Under the pieces are notes generated by a model. The model was given only the letters and a program-made list of their open reading frames with translations. It did no database searches and had not been told where the DNA came from. Source: Persephonella sp. (GTDB lineage Bacteria; Aquificota; Aquificia; Aquificales; Hydrogenothermaceae). From it: a DNA stretch of 34,434 nucleotides. Shown here one piece after another: positions 1 through 11,249 of the stretch. Where the stretch lies: the NCBI GenBank assembly GCA_030949555.1, contig JAUZSJ010000014.1:1-34434 (forward strand). Reading direction: 5' to 3'. Positions within the stretch are counted from its first letter, which is position 1. Each line of letters begins with the position of its first letter. The position numbers were made by a program, and so were the translations under genes.

Positions 1-414
1 TTGGTGGTGCAGCTCAAATAAAAGCGATGAAGCAGGTTGCAGGTACACTCAGACTTGAGCTTGCCCAGTTCAGAGAGTTCGAGGCTTTTGTTCAGTTTGC
101 ATCAGAGCTTGATAAAGCTACGCAGCAGCAGATTGCAAGAGGGCAGAGACTTGTTGAGATATTAAAGCAGCCTCCAAACAAGCCTGTTCCTGTTGAGAAG
201 CAGATAGCAATCATATATGCAGGAACAAAAGGATATCTTGATGATGTTCCTGTTGAGGCAATACAGAAATTTGAGCAGGAGCTTTACACATTCCTTGGAC
301 ACAGAGAAACCGGAAGTTTTAGAAATGATAAGGGCAGAGAAGAAGCTGACAGATGAGATAGAAACAAAACTGAAAGAAGCAATAGAAGAATTCAAAAAGA
401 AAGTTGCCTTTTAG
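1..414 (+). CDS. atpA: ATP synthase F1 subunit alpha, C-terminal end (partial)
   Basis: This is the last ~137 residues of the alpha subunit of the F1 sector, the non-catalytic nucleotide-binding partner of beta. The window opens inside the gene: reading from base 3 gives [20 protein letters not shown], the conserved C-terminal helical region of alpha, and continues through [17 protein letters not shown]. The frame breaks at 296-298: an extra G in CTTGGACACAG changes the expected [10 protein letters not shown] into FLGHRETGS, and the tail [16 protein letters not shown] to the stop at 412-414 lies in the next frame. The break is best read as a sequencing or assembly error, since alpha is indispensable. 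atpG follows after 15 nt, so this is the distal part of an F1 operon. Identity is certain; the upstream extent is not visible. Confidence 0.96.
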
Positions 415-429
415 TGAGGTGAAAGAAGA

Positions 430-1305
430 ATGGCAAAGCTCTCACCAAGGGACATAAAGAGAAAGATACAGGGTATAAAAAATACACAGCGTATAACAAA
501 GGCAATGAAGGCGGTTTCAGCAGCCAAGCTGAACAAAGCAAGGGCGATGCTCAATGCAACACGCCCTTATTCAGAGAGGCTTTACGACCTGATTAACGAC
601 CTTGCAATGTTTGTTGACAGGGATATACATCCCCTGCTGAGAATAAGGGAGGAGAAAAAGATAGATTATGTGGTGATAACTGCAGACAGGGGACTGGCAG
701 GTGCTTTTAACTCCTATATTGTAAAAAGAACCCTCTCAGACGTCCAGAAGTTTCAGGAGGAGGGAAAGGAGGTAAATCTCCTCCTTATCGGAAGGAAGGC
801 TGTTCAGTTTTTCAAGAATAAAGGATACAGCATTATTGAAGAGTATGAAGATATATATAGAGACCACATGAACCTTGCATTCACATCAAAAGTTGGTGGA
901 ATTCTTGCAGAAAGATATGAGAATGAAAAGACAGACGCAATTTACCTTATCAATAATGAGCTTTTAACAACTGCCACATATGAGACCAAGGTGAGAAAGC
1001 TGTTCCCAATAGAGCCAGAGCTGAGCTACGATAAACTTTCTGAACTTTCCAGATACAACATAGAGCCTTCTGCAGAGGATGTGCTGGAAGAGCTCCTCAA
1101 GAGATACATAAACTTCCAGCTTTACAGGGCACTGGTAGAATCCTCAACAGCAGAGCATGCTGCAAGGATGATTGCTATGGATAACGCTACAAGGAATGCA
1201 GGAGAAGCTATTAAGAGATGGACAATCATATTTAACAAGGCCAGGCAGGAAGCAATCACAACAGAACTTATAGATATTATTAATGCAGCCAATGCAATTG
1301 AATAA
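430..1305 (+). CDS. atpG: ATP synthase F1 subunit gamma
   Basis: This is the central rotor shaft of F1, coupling the c-ring to the catalytic alpha3beta3 head at the cytoplasmic face of the membrane. The 291-residue frame is intact and of normal length. The N-terminus MAKLSPRDIKRKIQGIKNTQ followed by RITKAMKAVSAAKL is the family signature for the N-terminal coiled-coil helix. The C-terminal helix contains ESSTAEHAARMIAMDNATRN, the other diagnostic block. The start ATG has an AGGTG/AAAGAAG ribosome site just upstream and lies 15 nt after the atpA stop. It lies between atpA and atpD in the canonical A-G-D order and is presumably cotranscribed with them. It is one of the few genes in this window with no frame break. 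Confidence 0.98.
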   Translation: MAKLSPRDIKRKIQGIKNTQRITKAMKAVSAAKLNKARAMLNATRPYSERLYDLINDLAMFVDRDIHPLLRIREEKKIDYVVITADRGLAGAFNSYIVKRTLSDVQKFQEEGKEVNLLLIGRKAVQFFKNKGYSIIEEYEDIYRDHMNLAFTSKVGGILAERYENEKTDAIYLINNELLTTATYETKVRKLFPIEPELSYDKLSELSRYNIEPSAEDVLEELLKRYINFQLYRALVESSTAEHAARMIAMDNATRNAGEAIKRWTIIFNKARQEAITTELIDIINAANAIE

Positions 1306-1329
1306 AAGAAATTCGGGAGGATATAAAGA

Positions 1330-2766
<1,437 letters not shown>

Positions 2767-2785
2767 ATATCAATGAATTTTATAC

Positions 2786-2814
2786 ATGCGGGCTTTTAAG
2801 CCCGCATTTTTTTT
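2786..2814 (+). terminator. Rho-independent terminator of the atpA-G-D operon
   Basis: Perfect 10-bp inverted repeat ATGCGGGCTT (2786-2795) and AAGCCCGCAT (2798-2807) with a 2-nt loop, followed by a run of eight T including the end of the stem. It begins 19 nt after the atpD stop, so it should end the F1 transcript without an epsilon gene. Confidence 0.93.
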
Positions 2815-2889
2815 GACTTTTTAACAATCTCTTATTATATTTTAATGTAGTTTTATTAATTTTATCCTTAATATATTAAGGGATACAGA

Positions 2890-4878
2890 ATGCTCAGTTA
2901 TGAAATTCTTGAACCGTATATGGAAGATATATTTAACAGATTTTATGAAGAGGTGCTCTCTGACGAATTTCTGAAAACATTCTTTGATTCAGATGAACAG
3001 ATTAAATCCCTCGTAAAAAGACAGATTCAGAACTTTAAAGATACATTAAAGGAAAGCGACAGGGAAATAGAACTCAGGTATTACAATCTTGGACAGCTTC
3101 ACTACAGAAAAAAGATTCCATTTGTTAATCTCATCTCAGGTGTTGATTTTATCAAAAATGAGATATACCGGATTTTGATTGAGAAAAATCTTATTGATGT
3201 ATACTTTTTTGAAGTTCACGAACTTTTTGAAAAGATAAAAAATGTCCTTGCTTATACGTATCTGGAGCTTTCTTTTAGTGAGATATATGTAGGGATAAAC
3301 CCTGAATACAAAGATTATCCATTTTTTAACTATCATTATAACTGGTTGCTTAAGCTGAAACGTGTAATAAAATCCAGAGACAAAAACAGAATTCCAGAAC
3401 TTGACTCAAAGAAATGTCAGCTTGGTAAGTGGTTGAGAAACAGAGAGTTTGAACTTATGTGCGGTGATAACAAAAAATGTATGATAATAAACGACATACA
3501 CGAGCTTATACACAACACTGCCAAGAGCCTTGTTTTTTATGTTTTTCAGGAAAAGTATGTGGAGGCATATCTCCTTTTTTAAAGCATTAAGCGGTCTGTC
3601 GCTTAAAAATACTCAACGAGCTTTATAGAGGATATATCTGTCTTGTATGTTAATAACAGAGAGGAGCGTTTTCTGTATTTTCTTTCCAATGAGCTCAAAA
3701 GAACAAAGTCTGGCAGTATAATAATTGTTAATGTTAAAAGGCTTAAGGCGATTAACGAAATATACGGGAAAGAAACAGGAGATTTTATATTAGAAAAGAT
3801 AGAGCAGCTGATAAAAAGTAACTTTTTGAGAAAAAATGAGCTGATAGTAAGGGGGATATCAGGAGAGTTTTTTGTATTTTCAGATACGAAGTTTACGAAA
3901 AAGTTTGAAGAGAGACTGCAAAAGATAAGAAATTTTATTGAAGATTATAAGGGTTTTCCTGTAAAGGTAAAAGTTTATATAGCTTCTGTATTTTTGCCTG
4001 AAAATGCTTCCCTTATACCAGAAGAAATAAGGAAGGTTATATCTGTCGTAAAGCAGAAGGCAAAGGAAAGAGGGAGATTTTATATTGCAAAAACAGAAGA
4101 GAGTGGAAAGAGAAATAATACCTTCTGTGAGTTTAAAGTTCAAAGATATATCCTTTATCAGCAGTGCTATTTCTGAAGAAAAAGTAGAGATTTACTTCCA
4201 GCCTATAATAGAATCTGAAAATCGGAGATGTTTACGGTTACGAAGTTCTTGCAAGACTGGAGAAAAATGGAGATGTTATACCTGCAGGCGCATTTATAGA
4301 GCTTATAAACAGATTGGATCTTAGTGTGGACCTTGACAGAATTGTTCTAAAAAAAGTGTCAGAGCATGCCGATGTCCTGAAAAATGTAACAAAAAATCTG
4401 TTTGTCAATGTGAATGCAAAATCTTTAAAGTCTGAAGGTTATATTGAATCCCTCAGTGAAGTTAAAAACCACCTTAAAAGGAACAGGATAAATCTGATAA
4501 TGGAGCTTACAGAGCATGCCACTTCTGGAAAATGTGGAGGTGGTAAGATTTTTGAGTGAAGAATTTGGAGTAAGATTTGCCGTTGACGATTTTGGGACAG
4601 GCTATTCTTCCCTGAAAACAGTTATAGACCTTGCAGATTCTGGTCTTATAGAAGTTTTGAAGATAGACGGAGAGCTTGTAAGGGGTATTACAACTTCTGA
4701 AAAAAGCAGAAAGATAGTAAAGATGATTGCATCGATGTCAAAAAATCTAAACACGAAAACTGTTGCTGAGTTTGTGGAAAAGCCAGAGATTACAGCTCTT
4801 ATAAGGGAGGTAGGTATAAACTACGGGCAAGGTTATGCATTAGGAAAGCCTCAGCCTATTGACCAGCTCCTTTCCTGA
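2890..4878 (+). CDS. Globin-like / CZB zinc-sensor / degenerate GGDEF / EAL c-di-GMP phosphodiesterase (frame-interrupted)
   Basis: Reconstructed as one protein of about 660 residues. Residues 1-140 resemble a protoglobin/globin-coupled sensor, with NLGQLHYRKKIPFVNLISG supplying a candidate proximal His71. Residues 145-215 match a CZB zinc-binding domain: H149 in YHYNW, C176 in CQLGKW, and H204/H208 in IHELIH, with spacing very close to the known 3His/1Cys site of E. coli DgcZ. The GGDEF domain (SGSIIIVNVKRLKAINEIYG) is degenerate: GGDEF reads SGEFF and the metal aspartate is Asn, so cyclase activity is unlikely. The EAL domain keeps YEVLARL, MELTE, DDFGTGYSSL, KIDGELV, VAEFVE and GQGYALGKP, so phosphodiesterase activity is likely. 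Frame breaks lie in the T run at 3575-3580, between about 3605 and 3625, and near 4100-4122, 4225 and 4520. The last 23 bp overlap the convergent tsaD. An alternative is two proteins split at 3582. Confidence 0.8.
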
Positions 4879-5888
4879 TATACTCAACAAATCTGTCAAG
4901 CCTAAGTCTTGCTTTTCCTTCAAAATCTAATCCAACAGTTCTTCCTGTTTCTTTAATCCTTCTGTATCCTGTGTAAGCAATCATTGCTCCGTTGTCTGTG
5001 CACAGGTAAAGGGAGGGAAAATAAACAGAAAAGCCTGTTTTTTTACTTTCTTCCTGAAATCTCTCCCTCAGTCTTGAGTTGGCAGAAACCCCTCCAGCTA
5101 CCACAACCCTTTTTATATCAAACTTTCTGACAGCGTTTACAGTCTTACTTACCAGAACATCAACAACAGCTTCCTGAAAGGAATGTGCTATATCTTCCTT
5201 GCTGTAAATACCTTTTTCTGCTTCCCTCATAACTGCTGTTTTTAAACCAGAGAAGGAAAAGTTAAATCTGTTTTTTCCACTGTCTCTGAGTAGAGGTCTG
5301 GGAAACTTTATAACTTCTTTTCCTTTTTTTGCTATTTTGTCTATTATGGGGCCTCCCGGATATCCCAATCCTAAAATCCTTGCCACTTTGTCGTAAGCTT
5401 CTCCCGCTGCGTCATCTAAGGTTCCTCCAAGATAAAGATAATCCTCAAATCCTCTGATTATGTACAGCTCTGTATGACCACCTGAAACAACAAGGGCAAT
5501 AAACGGAAACTGTATCTCCTCCTCAACAAATATAGCAAATATATGGGCTTCAATGTGGTGAACAGGGACAACGAGGCTTTTTTAAACTCCAGCTGAGAGC
5601 TTTTGCTGAAGATATACCTATCACAAGAGATACAATCAGTCCTGGGGCTACAGTAACAGCTACAGCATCTATATCGCTGAGAGTTATCTTTGCTTCTCTG
5701 ACAGCCCTATCTAAAACAGGGATTATGTTTCTTGTATGCTCCCGAGCAGCGAGGTCTGGATATACTCCTCCCCATTCTGAGTGGAGTTTCATCTGTGAAG
5801 AGACCACATTGGACAGAATTCCCTTTTTAGAGTGGAAAATACAGACCCCTGTATCATCACAGGAGGTTTCTATTCCTAAAACAATCAT
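4856..5888 (-). CDS. tsaD: tRNA N6-adenosine threonylcarbamoyltransferase
   Basis: TsaD (Gcp/Kae1 family) transfers the threonylcarbamoyl group to A37 of ANN-decoding tRNAs. The protein is about 343 residues after one correction, normal for the family. Landmarks: N-terminal VLGIETSCDDTG; the metal motif HHIEAH; LVVSGGHTELY; LDDAAGEAYDKVARILGLGYPGGP; FSFSGLKTAV; VVVAGGVSANSRLRE; and CTDNGAMIA near the C-terminus. A frame break at about 5572 (an extra base in the CCTCGTTGTCC stretch) makes KKPRCPCSPH out of the expected KKPVVPVHHIEAH. The start ATG overlaps the stop of the upstream protease as ATGA (5888-5885), suggesting translational coupling. The 3' end overlaps the convergent EAL gene by 23 bp. 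Confidence 0.95.
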
Positions 5889-7113
5889 TTTTCAGCTTTT
5901 TTTGCAAAGTTCAGTATTTTTATGGCATTGATTGCAGCATCAAGCTGAGGGTCTTTTATTTTTACCTTTTTGCCGTGTATCTTTGCTTCCCTCTCTGCTT
6001 TCAGCCTTTCCATCTCCTCTTTTTCTGTTACATGAACAATGATGTCCGGTGTTATGCCTTTATTCATAATCAGCTTTCCGCTTGGTGTGTAGTAGTGGGC
6101 AGTGGTTACCTTTATTCCAGAGCCGTCAGGTAGTGGTATCAGTGTCTGGACAGATGCCTTTCCAAATGTTTTGTCTCCAACTGCAATAGCCCTGTTGTTG
6201 TCTTTCAGGGCCCCTGTTAAAATCTCTGAAGCACTTGCTGAGCCTTTGTTTACTAAAACCACAACAGGAAGGTCAGGAGGTATCACAGGGTCTGTTCTTG
6301 AATAAAACTCTTCGTTTGACCTTGGAGTTCTACCTTTTGTGTAAACAACCATGTCTCCCTTTTTCAGCATCATGTCTGCAATTCTGACAGCTGTTGAAAG
6401 GAGACCTCCGGGATTGTTCCTCAGGTCTATGATAATGCCTTCTTTACCTTTAAAGTTCAGTAGGGCTTTCTTAAAATCCTCTGCAGAGTTTTCCTGAAAC
6501 TGGGTCAGCCTGATGTATCCGATTTTGCCGTTTTCAAGCTCCCTTGTTTTCACACTTCTGATTTTTATTATTGCCCGTGTTATTGTTACCTTAAATGGTT
6601 TTTCAACACCTTTTTCTCCATATTGTCAGGGTTATTTTTGTGCCTGGTTTTCCCTCATCTTTTTACAGCCTGCAGAAGTGTCATTTTATCTGTTGGCTCA
6701 CCATTTATCTCAATGATGATATCTCCTGGTTTTAGTCCTGCTCTCCATGCTGGTGTGTCTTCAATAGGAGCAACAATTATCAGTTTGTGATTTTCCATTG
6801 TTATCTCTATTCCAAGTCCTCCAAACTCTCCGTGGGTCTCGGTTGTAAAGTCTTTGTACTCATCAGGGGTGAAGAATGCAGAGTATGGGTCAAGGGAGTT
6901 CATCATTCCTCTCAGGGAACCGTAAATCAGTTTTTTTGAATCGACAGGCTCAACATATATATCCTTTACTATCTTGAGAACTTCTGTGTATATATTCAGT
7001 AGCTGAAGGTCTTCTTTCAGTTTCTGGCTATCTGTCTTTGCATTCAGACCAAAACTCAGACCTGCAATAAATATCAGAAGTATTCCAGCAACAAGGGAAA
7101 TTCTGCTTTTCAT
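5885..7113 (-). CDS. Carboxy-terminal processing protease, S41 family (CtpA-like)
   Basis: A periplasmic serine protease of the tail-specific/C-terminal processing family, about 408 residues after correction. An N-terminal signal/anchor (MKSRISLVAGILLIFIAGLS) is followed by the S41 N-terminal helices (SLDPYSAFFTPDEY), a PDZ domain (FGGLGIEITMENHKLIIVAP ... AWRAGLKPGDIIIEINGE) and the catalytic core with GIIIDLRNNPGGLL, the nucleophile segment KGSASASEILTGAL (Ser-Lys dyad) and GDKTFGKASVQTLIPL, which holds the catalytic Lys. The frame breaks twice, in A runs on the coding strand (plus-strand T runs at 6660-6664 and 6611-6615); removing one base from each joins the PDZ to GKPGTKITLTIWRKGVEKPF. 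The ribosome site GGGAGAAAAAG precedes the ATG. It lies 55 nt after the GGDEF-EAL gene and overlaps tsaD by ATGA. Confidence 0.93.
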
Positions 7114-7168
7114 CTTTTTCTCCCAATGTGAAATTTTTAATTCATTATCTCAAAGATTGGTATTTATT

Positions 7169-9205
7169 TCAAAGGAAATCAGGCTGTGGTTTTCCGAGGT
7201 AAAATCCCTGTCCATAATGAATACCTATGGATTTTAATATCTCCACTGTTTCCCTGCTTTCTACAAATTCTGCCACTGTTTTTATTCCCAATTTTCTGCA
7301 CAGCAGACTGATGCTTTCCACAAATGCTGTACTTTTAGGGTCCTCAGGCTTTAGCTCTCTGATAAACTCACCATCGATTTTTACAAAGTCAATAGGGAAG
7401 TGTTTTAGATAGTAGAATGAAGAATAACCACTTCCAAAATCATCTATTGCAAAACCAAAGCCTTTTTCTTTCAGCACTATTATAAGCTGTTGAACTTCTG
7501 CTATACCTTTAACAGCTTCCCTTTCTGTAATCTCAAACACTATCTCCTCTGGGTTTATACTGTACTGATTTATTATTGAGAATACATAACTCCAGAATGA
7601 ATTATCTGATATAACCTTTGATGACAGGTTTATGAACAGTTTTTCCTTGATACCCCTTTCTTTTTTCATTTTCAGGGATTTGTTTATTATTATAGAATCT
7701 ATATCTTTAGCTTTTCCTAACTTTTCTGCGAGAGAAATAAGGCTGTAGGCTGACACTGTCTCTCCATTTTCGTCTGTTATTCTTGCAAGGCATTCGTATG
7801 CAGTGATCCTGTTTTCTGAAAGCTCAAATATTGGCTGAAAGTAGGGAAAGAACAGTTCTTCCTCAATAGCTTTCTGTAATATATGAAAATCTTTTCTCTG
7901 TTTGTAAATAATCTCTTCTATCTCTTCAGGTGAAGGAACATAGACAATATTTTTCCCAAGGTCCTTTGCCCTGTAGAGAGCATTATCTACAATCATCATC
8001 AGCTCTTCTTTGTCTCTGCCGTGTGTTGGATATTCAACTACTCCAAATGATGCATGGACAGAAATGATATTCCTATTCAGTGTACATATTTTGTTTTTTT
8101 CAAGATTTTCTCTCAACCTCTCAGCTATTTTTACTGCAAGCTCAAGATTTGTCTCACTGAGAAGAATAACAAACTCATCTCCACCAATACGGGCTACAAG
8201 GTCTCCTTCCCTTACAGATTTTTCTAATATATCTGCTACAGACTTCAGAACTATATCACCGATCTGATGACCATATGTATCGTTTATATACTTGAAGTTA
8301 TCAAGGTCTATCATTATAAGAGAAAATCTGTGATTTTTTCTCTTTACCCTGCTTATTTCATATCTTAGGAAGTCTTCAAATGTTCTTCTATTGTAAAGGT
8401 CTGTTAATGGGTCATGTCCTGCATAGTATTCAAGTTCTGATATAGCTTTTGAAAGGGCTTTTGAGGAACCAACAATTAAGGTCATGATAGATAGAATGGA
8501 GTGCAGAATTTCCAGCTCTTTTCTGGTGATTTTTCTTTCAGACAGAACCACCACTCCGATAATTCCACCTATTTCTGGAGATTCTGGTAAAAACTGGTAA
8601 TACTCAACAATAGATTGTTTATAATCTTTTTTTAGTCCTGTTTTTGATATGTATATCTCTTCAATCTCTGTAAAGTAGTTTTTTAGTTTCTCTTTAAGTT
8701 CCTGTTTTATGCTTTTCTTTATGAACTGTCTGTCTTCGTCCCTGAATTTATTGGAGTAAAATATGTATATCTTTTTCTTTTTTTCTTCATCAAAAAAGAA
8801 AAAAAAGGCATCAAAGTTGTAAACAGATTTTAAATCCTTTAGTATTTCAGTTGCATATACTTTCCAGTTCAGAATGTTTTCCCTTGATAGAACAATTTTT
8901 CTCAGTATTTTTGTTTCTTTTTCCAGTAGCTTTTTATCGACAACTTCCTTTTCAAGTATAGATATAAGATTCAGTGCATCAATACTTTCCTCTTTAACTA
9001 ACTGTATGTTCTGTTCAAGAAGTTTTTCTATTCTACTGAGAAATATCAGGAAGGAAGATTTTTCATGGTAGTTACTACTGAAGTTTCTCTCTATACTGAT
9101 TCTCATACCCTTGATAAGGGAAAAATCTTTCAGGAGATTTTCTATTACAGATCCACTTTTTAATGCAATGTTCTGTCGTAAGTTTTCAAAATCTGCCCTT
9201 TTCAC
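7169..9205 (-). CDS. Bifunctional GGDEF-EAL c-di-GMP enzyme with GAF-like sensor region
   Basis: The frame of 678 residues is intact. Residues 1-110 are helical and coiled-coil-like; about 130-250 look like a GAF-type sensor (IGGIIGVVVLSERKI...). The GGDEF domain starts at HDPLTDLYNRRTFE; GGDEF is at 341-345, preceded by an inhibitory I-site RxxD (R332-D335) at the correct 5-residue spacing, and by DLDNFKYINDTYGH. The EAL domain has ECLAR (471-475), INLSS, FEITE (E558), IDDFGSGYSS (D588/D589), VKIDGEF (K609), VAEFVE (E646) and YGQGFYLGKP (Q666). All usual metal and catalytic residues appear present, so both synthesis and hydrolysis are possible. The start is GTG at 9205; GTGA overlaps the stop of the upstream ODP-like gene, so the two are likely coupled, with the ODP gene supplying an oxygen signal (inference). 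Confidence 0.93.
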   Translation of the reverse strand: MKRADFENLRQNIALKSGSVIENLLKDFSLIKGMRISIERNFSSNYHEKSSFLIFLSRIEKLLEQNIQLVKEESIDALNLISILEKEVVDKKLLEKETKILRKIVLSRENILNWKVYATEILKDLKSVYNFDAFFFFFDEEKKKKIYIFYSNKFRDEDRQFIKKSIKQELKEKLKNYFTEIEEIYISKTGLKKDYKQSIVEYYQFLPESPEIGGIIGVVVLSERKITRKELEILHSILSIMTLIVGSSKALSKAISELEYYAGHDPLTDLYNRRTFEDFLRYEISRVKRKNHRFSLIMIDLDNFKYINDTYGHQIGDIVLKSVADILEKSVREGDLVARIGGDEFVILLSETNLELAVKIAERLRENLEKNKICTLNRNIISVHASFGVVEYPTHGRDKEELMMIVDNALYRAKDLGKNIVYVPSPEEIEEIIYKQRKDFHILQKAIEEELFFPYFQPIFELSENRITAYECLARITDENGETVSAYSLISLAEKLGKAKDIDSIIINKSLKMKKERGIKEKLFINLSSKVISDNSFWSYVFSIINQYSINPEEIVFEITEREAVKGIAEVQQLIIVLKEKGFGFAIDDFGSGYSSFYYLKHFPIDFVKIDGEFIRELKPEDPKSTAFVESISLLCRKLGIKTVAEFVESRETVEILKSIGIHYGQGFYLGKPQPDFL

Positions 9206-9939
9206 ATCAGGTCAACTCCACATTTCAGATTGTAAAGATACTCAATCAGTCTTCTTACATTTTCACCTCTGTATAAAAATCCGTGCTGGGGAGCTATAAT
9301 ATCTATCTCTAAATTTTCTATTTTTTTTACCCACTTTTTTAGTGCGTCATTTGATGCCATATATCTTTTGTGAAATGACTCTATACAGTGTATATAACTG
9401 TCAAAATCTTCTACGAACAGTTTGTTTTCTGAGCAGGGAAGTAGCCCGGCTCCTATATCGCCGGTAAACAGTATTTTTGACACTGGGTCGTAAACATTGA
9501 CCTGGCCGGGAGAGTGAAGGAAGTGTGCAGGTATAATTTTTAAACTGTATTCTGATGTTATTTCTATTTCCTGTCCTTCGTCAGGTATACCGTAAACCCT
9601 GCTCATATCTTTTATATCGTAATGGGGTAGGAATCTCAGCCATAGTCTTGATATGTGAACCTCAGCATCTGTCATCTCCATCCAGATATTCAACCCACCA
9701 CATATGTCCGGATCCTGATGAGAAAGTATTATTTTACTTATCTTTTTTAGAGATATATGTTTTATCACCCTTGATAACAGGACAGGAAATAGACCAAAGC
9801 CACCTGGGTCAAGGAGAATACCGTTACTCTTGTGTATTATGAGATACTGATTGGAAGGAATCCCCCGCTCTTCTTTGCTTTCTGCAAAACCTATAAGTAC
9901 AAACCTGTGATTTTTGTTTTCAAATAAAATCCTGTCCAT
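9202..9939 (-). CDS. Oxygen-binding di-iron protein (ODP), metallo-beta-lactamase fold
   Basis: A 245-residue protein with the flavodiiron-type metallo-beta-lactamase fold but no flavodoxin domain. A full set of di-iron ligands can be assigned: H74, D76 and D78 in SHQDPDICGG, H142 in HFLHSPGQVNVY, D161 in LFTGDIGAGL and H219 in APQHGFLY. The HxDxD form, with Asp for the Glu of true flavodiiron enzymes, is characteristic of ODP sensor proteins, which bind O2 stably and partner with signalling domains. It is the first gene of a minus-strand operon and its TGA stop overlaps the GTG start of the GGDEF-EAL gene, supporting a sensor/output pair. The protein starts at ATG 9939 (MDRILFENKNHRF). An O2-reductase role is possible but less likely without a flavodoxin domain. 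Confidence 0.85.
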   Translation of the reverse strand: MDRILFENKNHRFVLIGFAESKEERGIPSNQYLIIHKSNGILLDPGGFGLFPVLLSRVIKHISLKKISKIILSHQDPDICGGLNIWMEMTDAEVHISRLWLRFLPHYDIKDMSRVYGIPDEGQEIEITSEYSLKIIPAHFLHSPGQVNVYDPVSKILFTGDIGAGLLPCSENKLFVEDFDSYIHCIESFHKRYMASNDALKKWVKKIENLEIDIIAPQHGFLYRGENVRRLIEYLYNLKCGVDLM

Positions 9940-10033
9940 AAAATGCCCTGCTTATGTTTTTTATATTTTCGGAAAATTATAACTATTAATTGAGTTAAAA
10001 TATTCTGGATAAAAACACTTGAGAAGGAGAGTT

Positions 10034-11208
10034 ATGGGAAGACTTAGATTTCTGAATGCAGGGGAATCCCACGGACCAGCTCTTACGGCTATTATTGAAG
10101 GTATTCCATCAAATCTTGAGATATCTTCTGATTACATTAACCGCCAGCTTGAGAGGAGACAGCAGGGTTACGGTCGTGGTGGGAGAATGAAGATAGAAAA
10201 GGACAGGGTTGAGATACTGTCAGGTGTCAGGTTTGGCAGGACTTTAGGCTCTCCTGTAACGCTGATGATAAAAAACAGAGACTGGGAGAACTGGACAGAT
10301 GTGATGGCAGTGGAGGGAAAGCCTGTAGAAAAACGGAAAATAACAAATCCCAGACCGGGACATGCAGACCTTGTAGGTGGAATAAAGTATGGGTTTGAAG
10401 ACCTGAGAAATGTTTTAGAAAGGGCAAGCGCAAGGAAACGACAACAAGGGTTGCAGTTGGAGCAGTATGCAGAAAACTGTTAGAGGATATCGGGATAAAG
10501 ATTGGCAGTTATGTTGTCTCCATAGGGGAACTGTCTGTTGAAGAGCTGATAACAGGTATTCCCCTTGAAGATAGATTTGAAAGGGCTGAAAAATCAGTGG
10601 TAAGAACACCAGTTCCAGAAGAAGATGAGAAATTTAAAAAACTGATTGATATGGCAAAACAGGAGGGGGAGAGTCTTGGAGGTGTGTTTGAGGTTTTTGC
10701 TTTGGGAGTTCCTCCCGGACTGGGTTCTTACGTCCAGTGGGACAGGAGAATAGATGGGAGAGTTGCTCAGGCATTTATGAGTATTCAGGCTATAAAAGGT
10801 GTGGAGATAGGAGAAGGTTTTAAACTTGCAGGCAGGTTTGGTTCTCAGGCTCATGATGAGATATTCTGGGAAAAGGGAAGAGGATTTTATCACAGGACAA
10901 ACAGGGCTGGTGGAGTAGAGGGAGGAATGACAAATGGAGAGCCTGTAATTGTCAGAGCAGCAATGAAACCTATCCCTACACTTATGAGAAAAAAATCTCT
11001 TCACTCTGTAAACATAAAAACAAAACAGCCCTTTGATGCAGCAAAAGAGCGGTCTGATGTGACGGCTGTTCCGGCGGCAGCAGTTGTCGGAGAGGCGATG
11101 CTCTCTATTGTTCTGGCAGATGCTCTCCTTGAAAAGTTTGGTAATGATAACTGGGATGAAATCAAAGCAAGAATAGAAGAATACAGAAGGTATGTAAAAG
11201 AGTTTTAG
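10034..11208 (+). CDS. aroC: Chorismate synthase
   Basis: Last step of the shikimate pathway: 5-enolpyruvylshikimate-3-phosphate to chorismate, needing reduced FMN. About 391 residues after correction. Landmarks are [20 protein letters not shown] at the N-terminus, [42 protein letters not shown], then, after the break, [29 protein letters not shown] and [17 protein letters not shown]. The frame breaks near 10434 where a G appears missing (expected [15 protein letters not shown]); the intervening segment reads cleanly in the downstream frame. I chose ATG 10034, preceded by GAGAAGGAGA, over the TTG at 10019 because the family N-terminus begins at this residue. It is transcribed divergently from the ODP operon across 94 bp in which I see no convincing promoter. 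Confidence 0.95.
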
Positions 11209-11238
11209 TTTACACCTGTATAAAAATTTTGATATAAT
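11209..11238 (+). promoter_or_regulatory. Promoter of the Fo cluster (atpB)
   Basis: TTTACA at 11209-11214 and TATAAT at 11233-11238, spacing 18 nt, with a TGA extension directly before the -10 (TGATATAAT). It lies just before atpB and would start transcription around 11245. The same extended -10 occurs before proS and argG. Confidence 0.65.
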
Positions 11239-11249
11239 AATCAGAGTTT

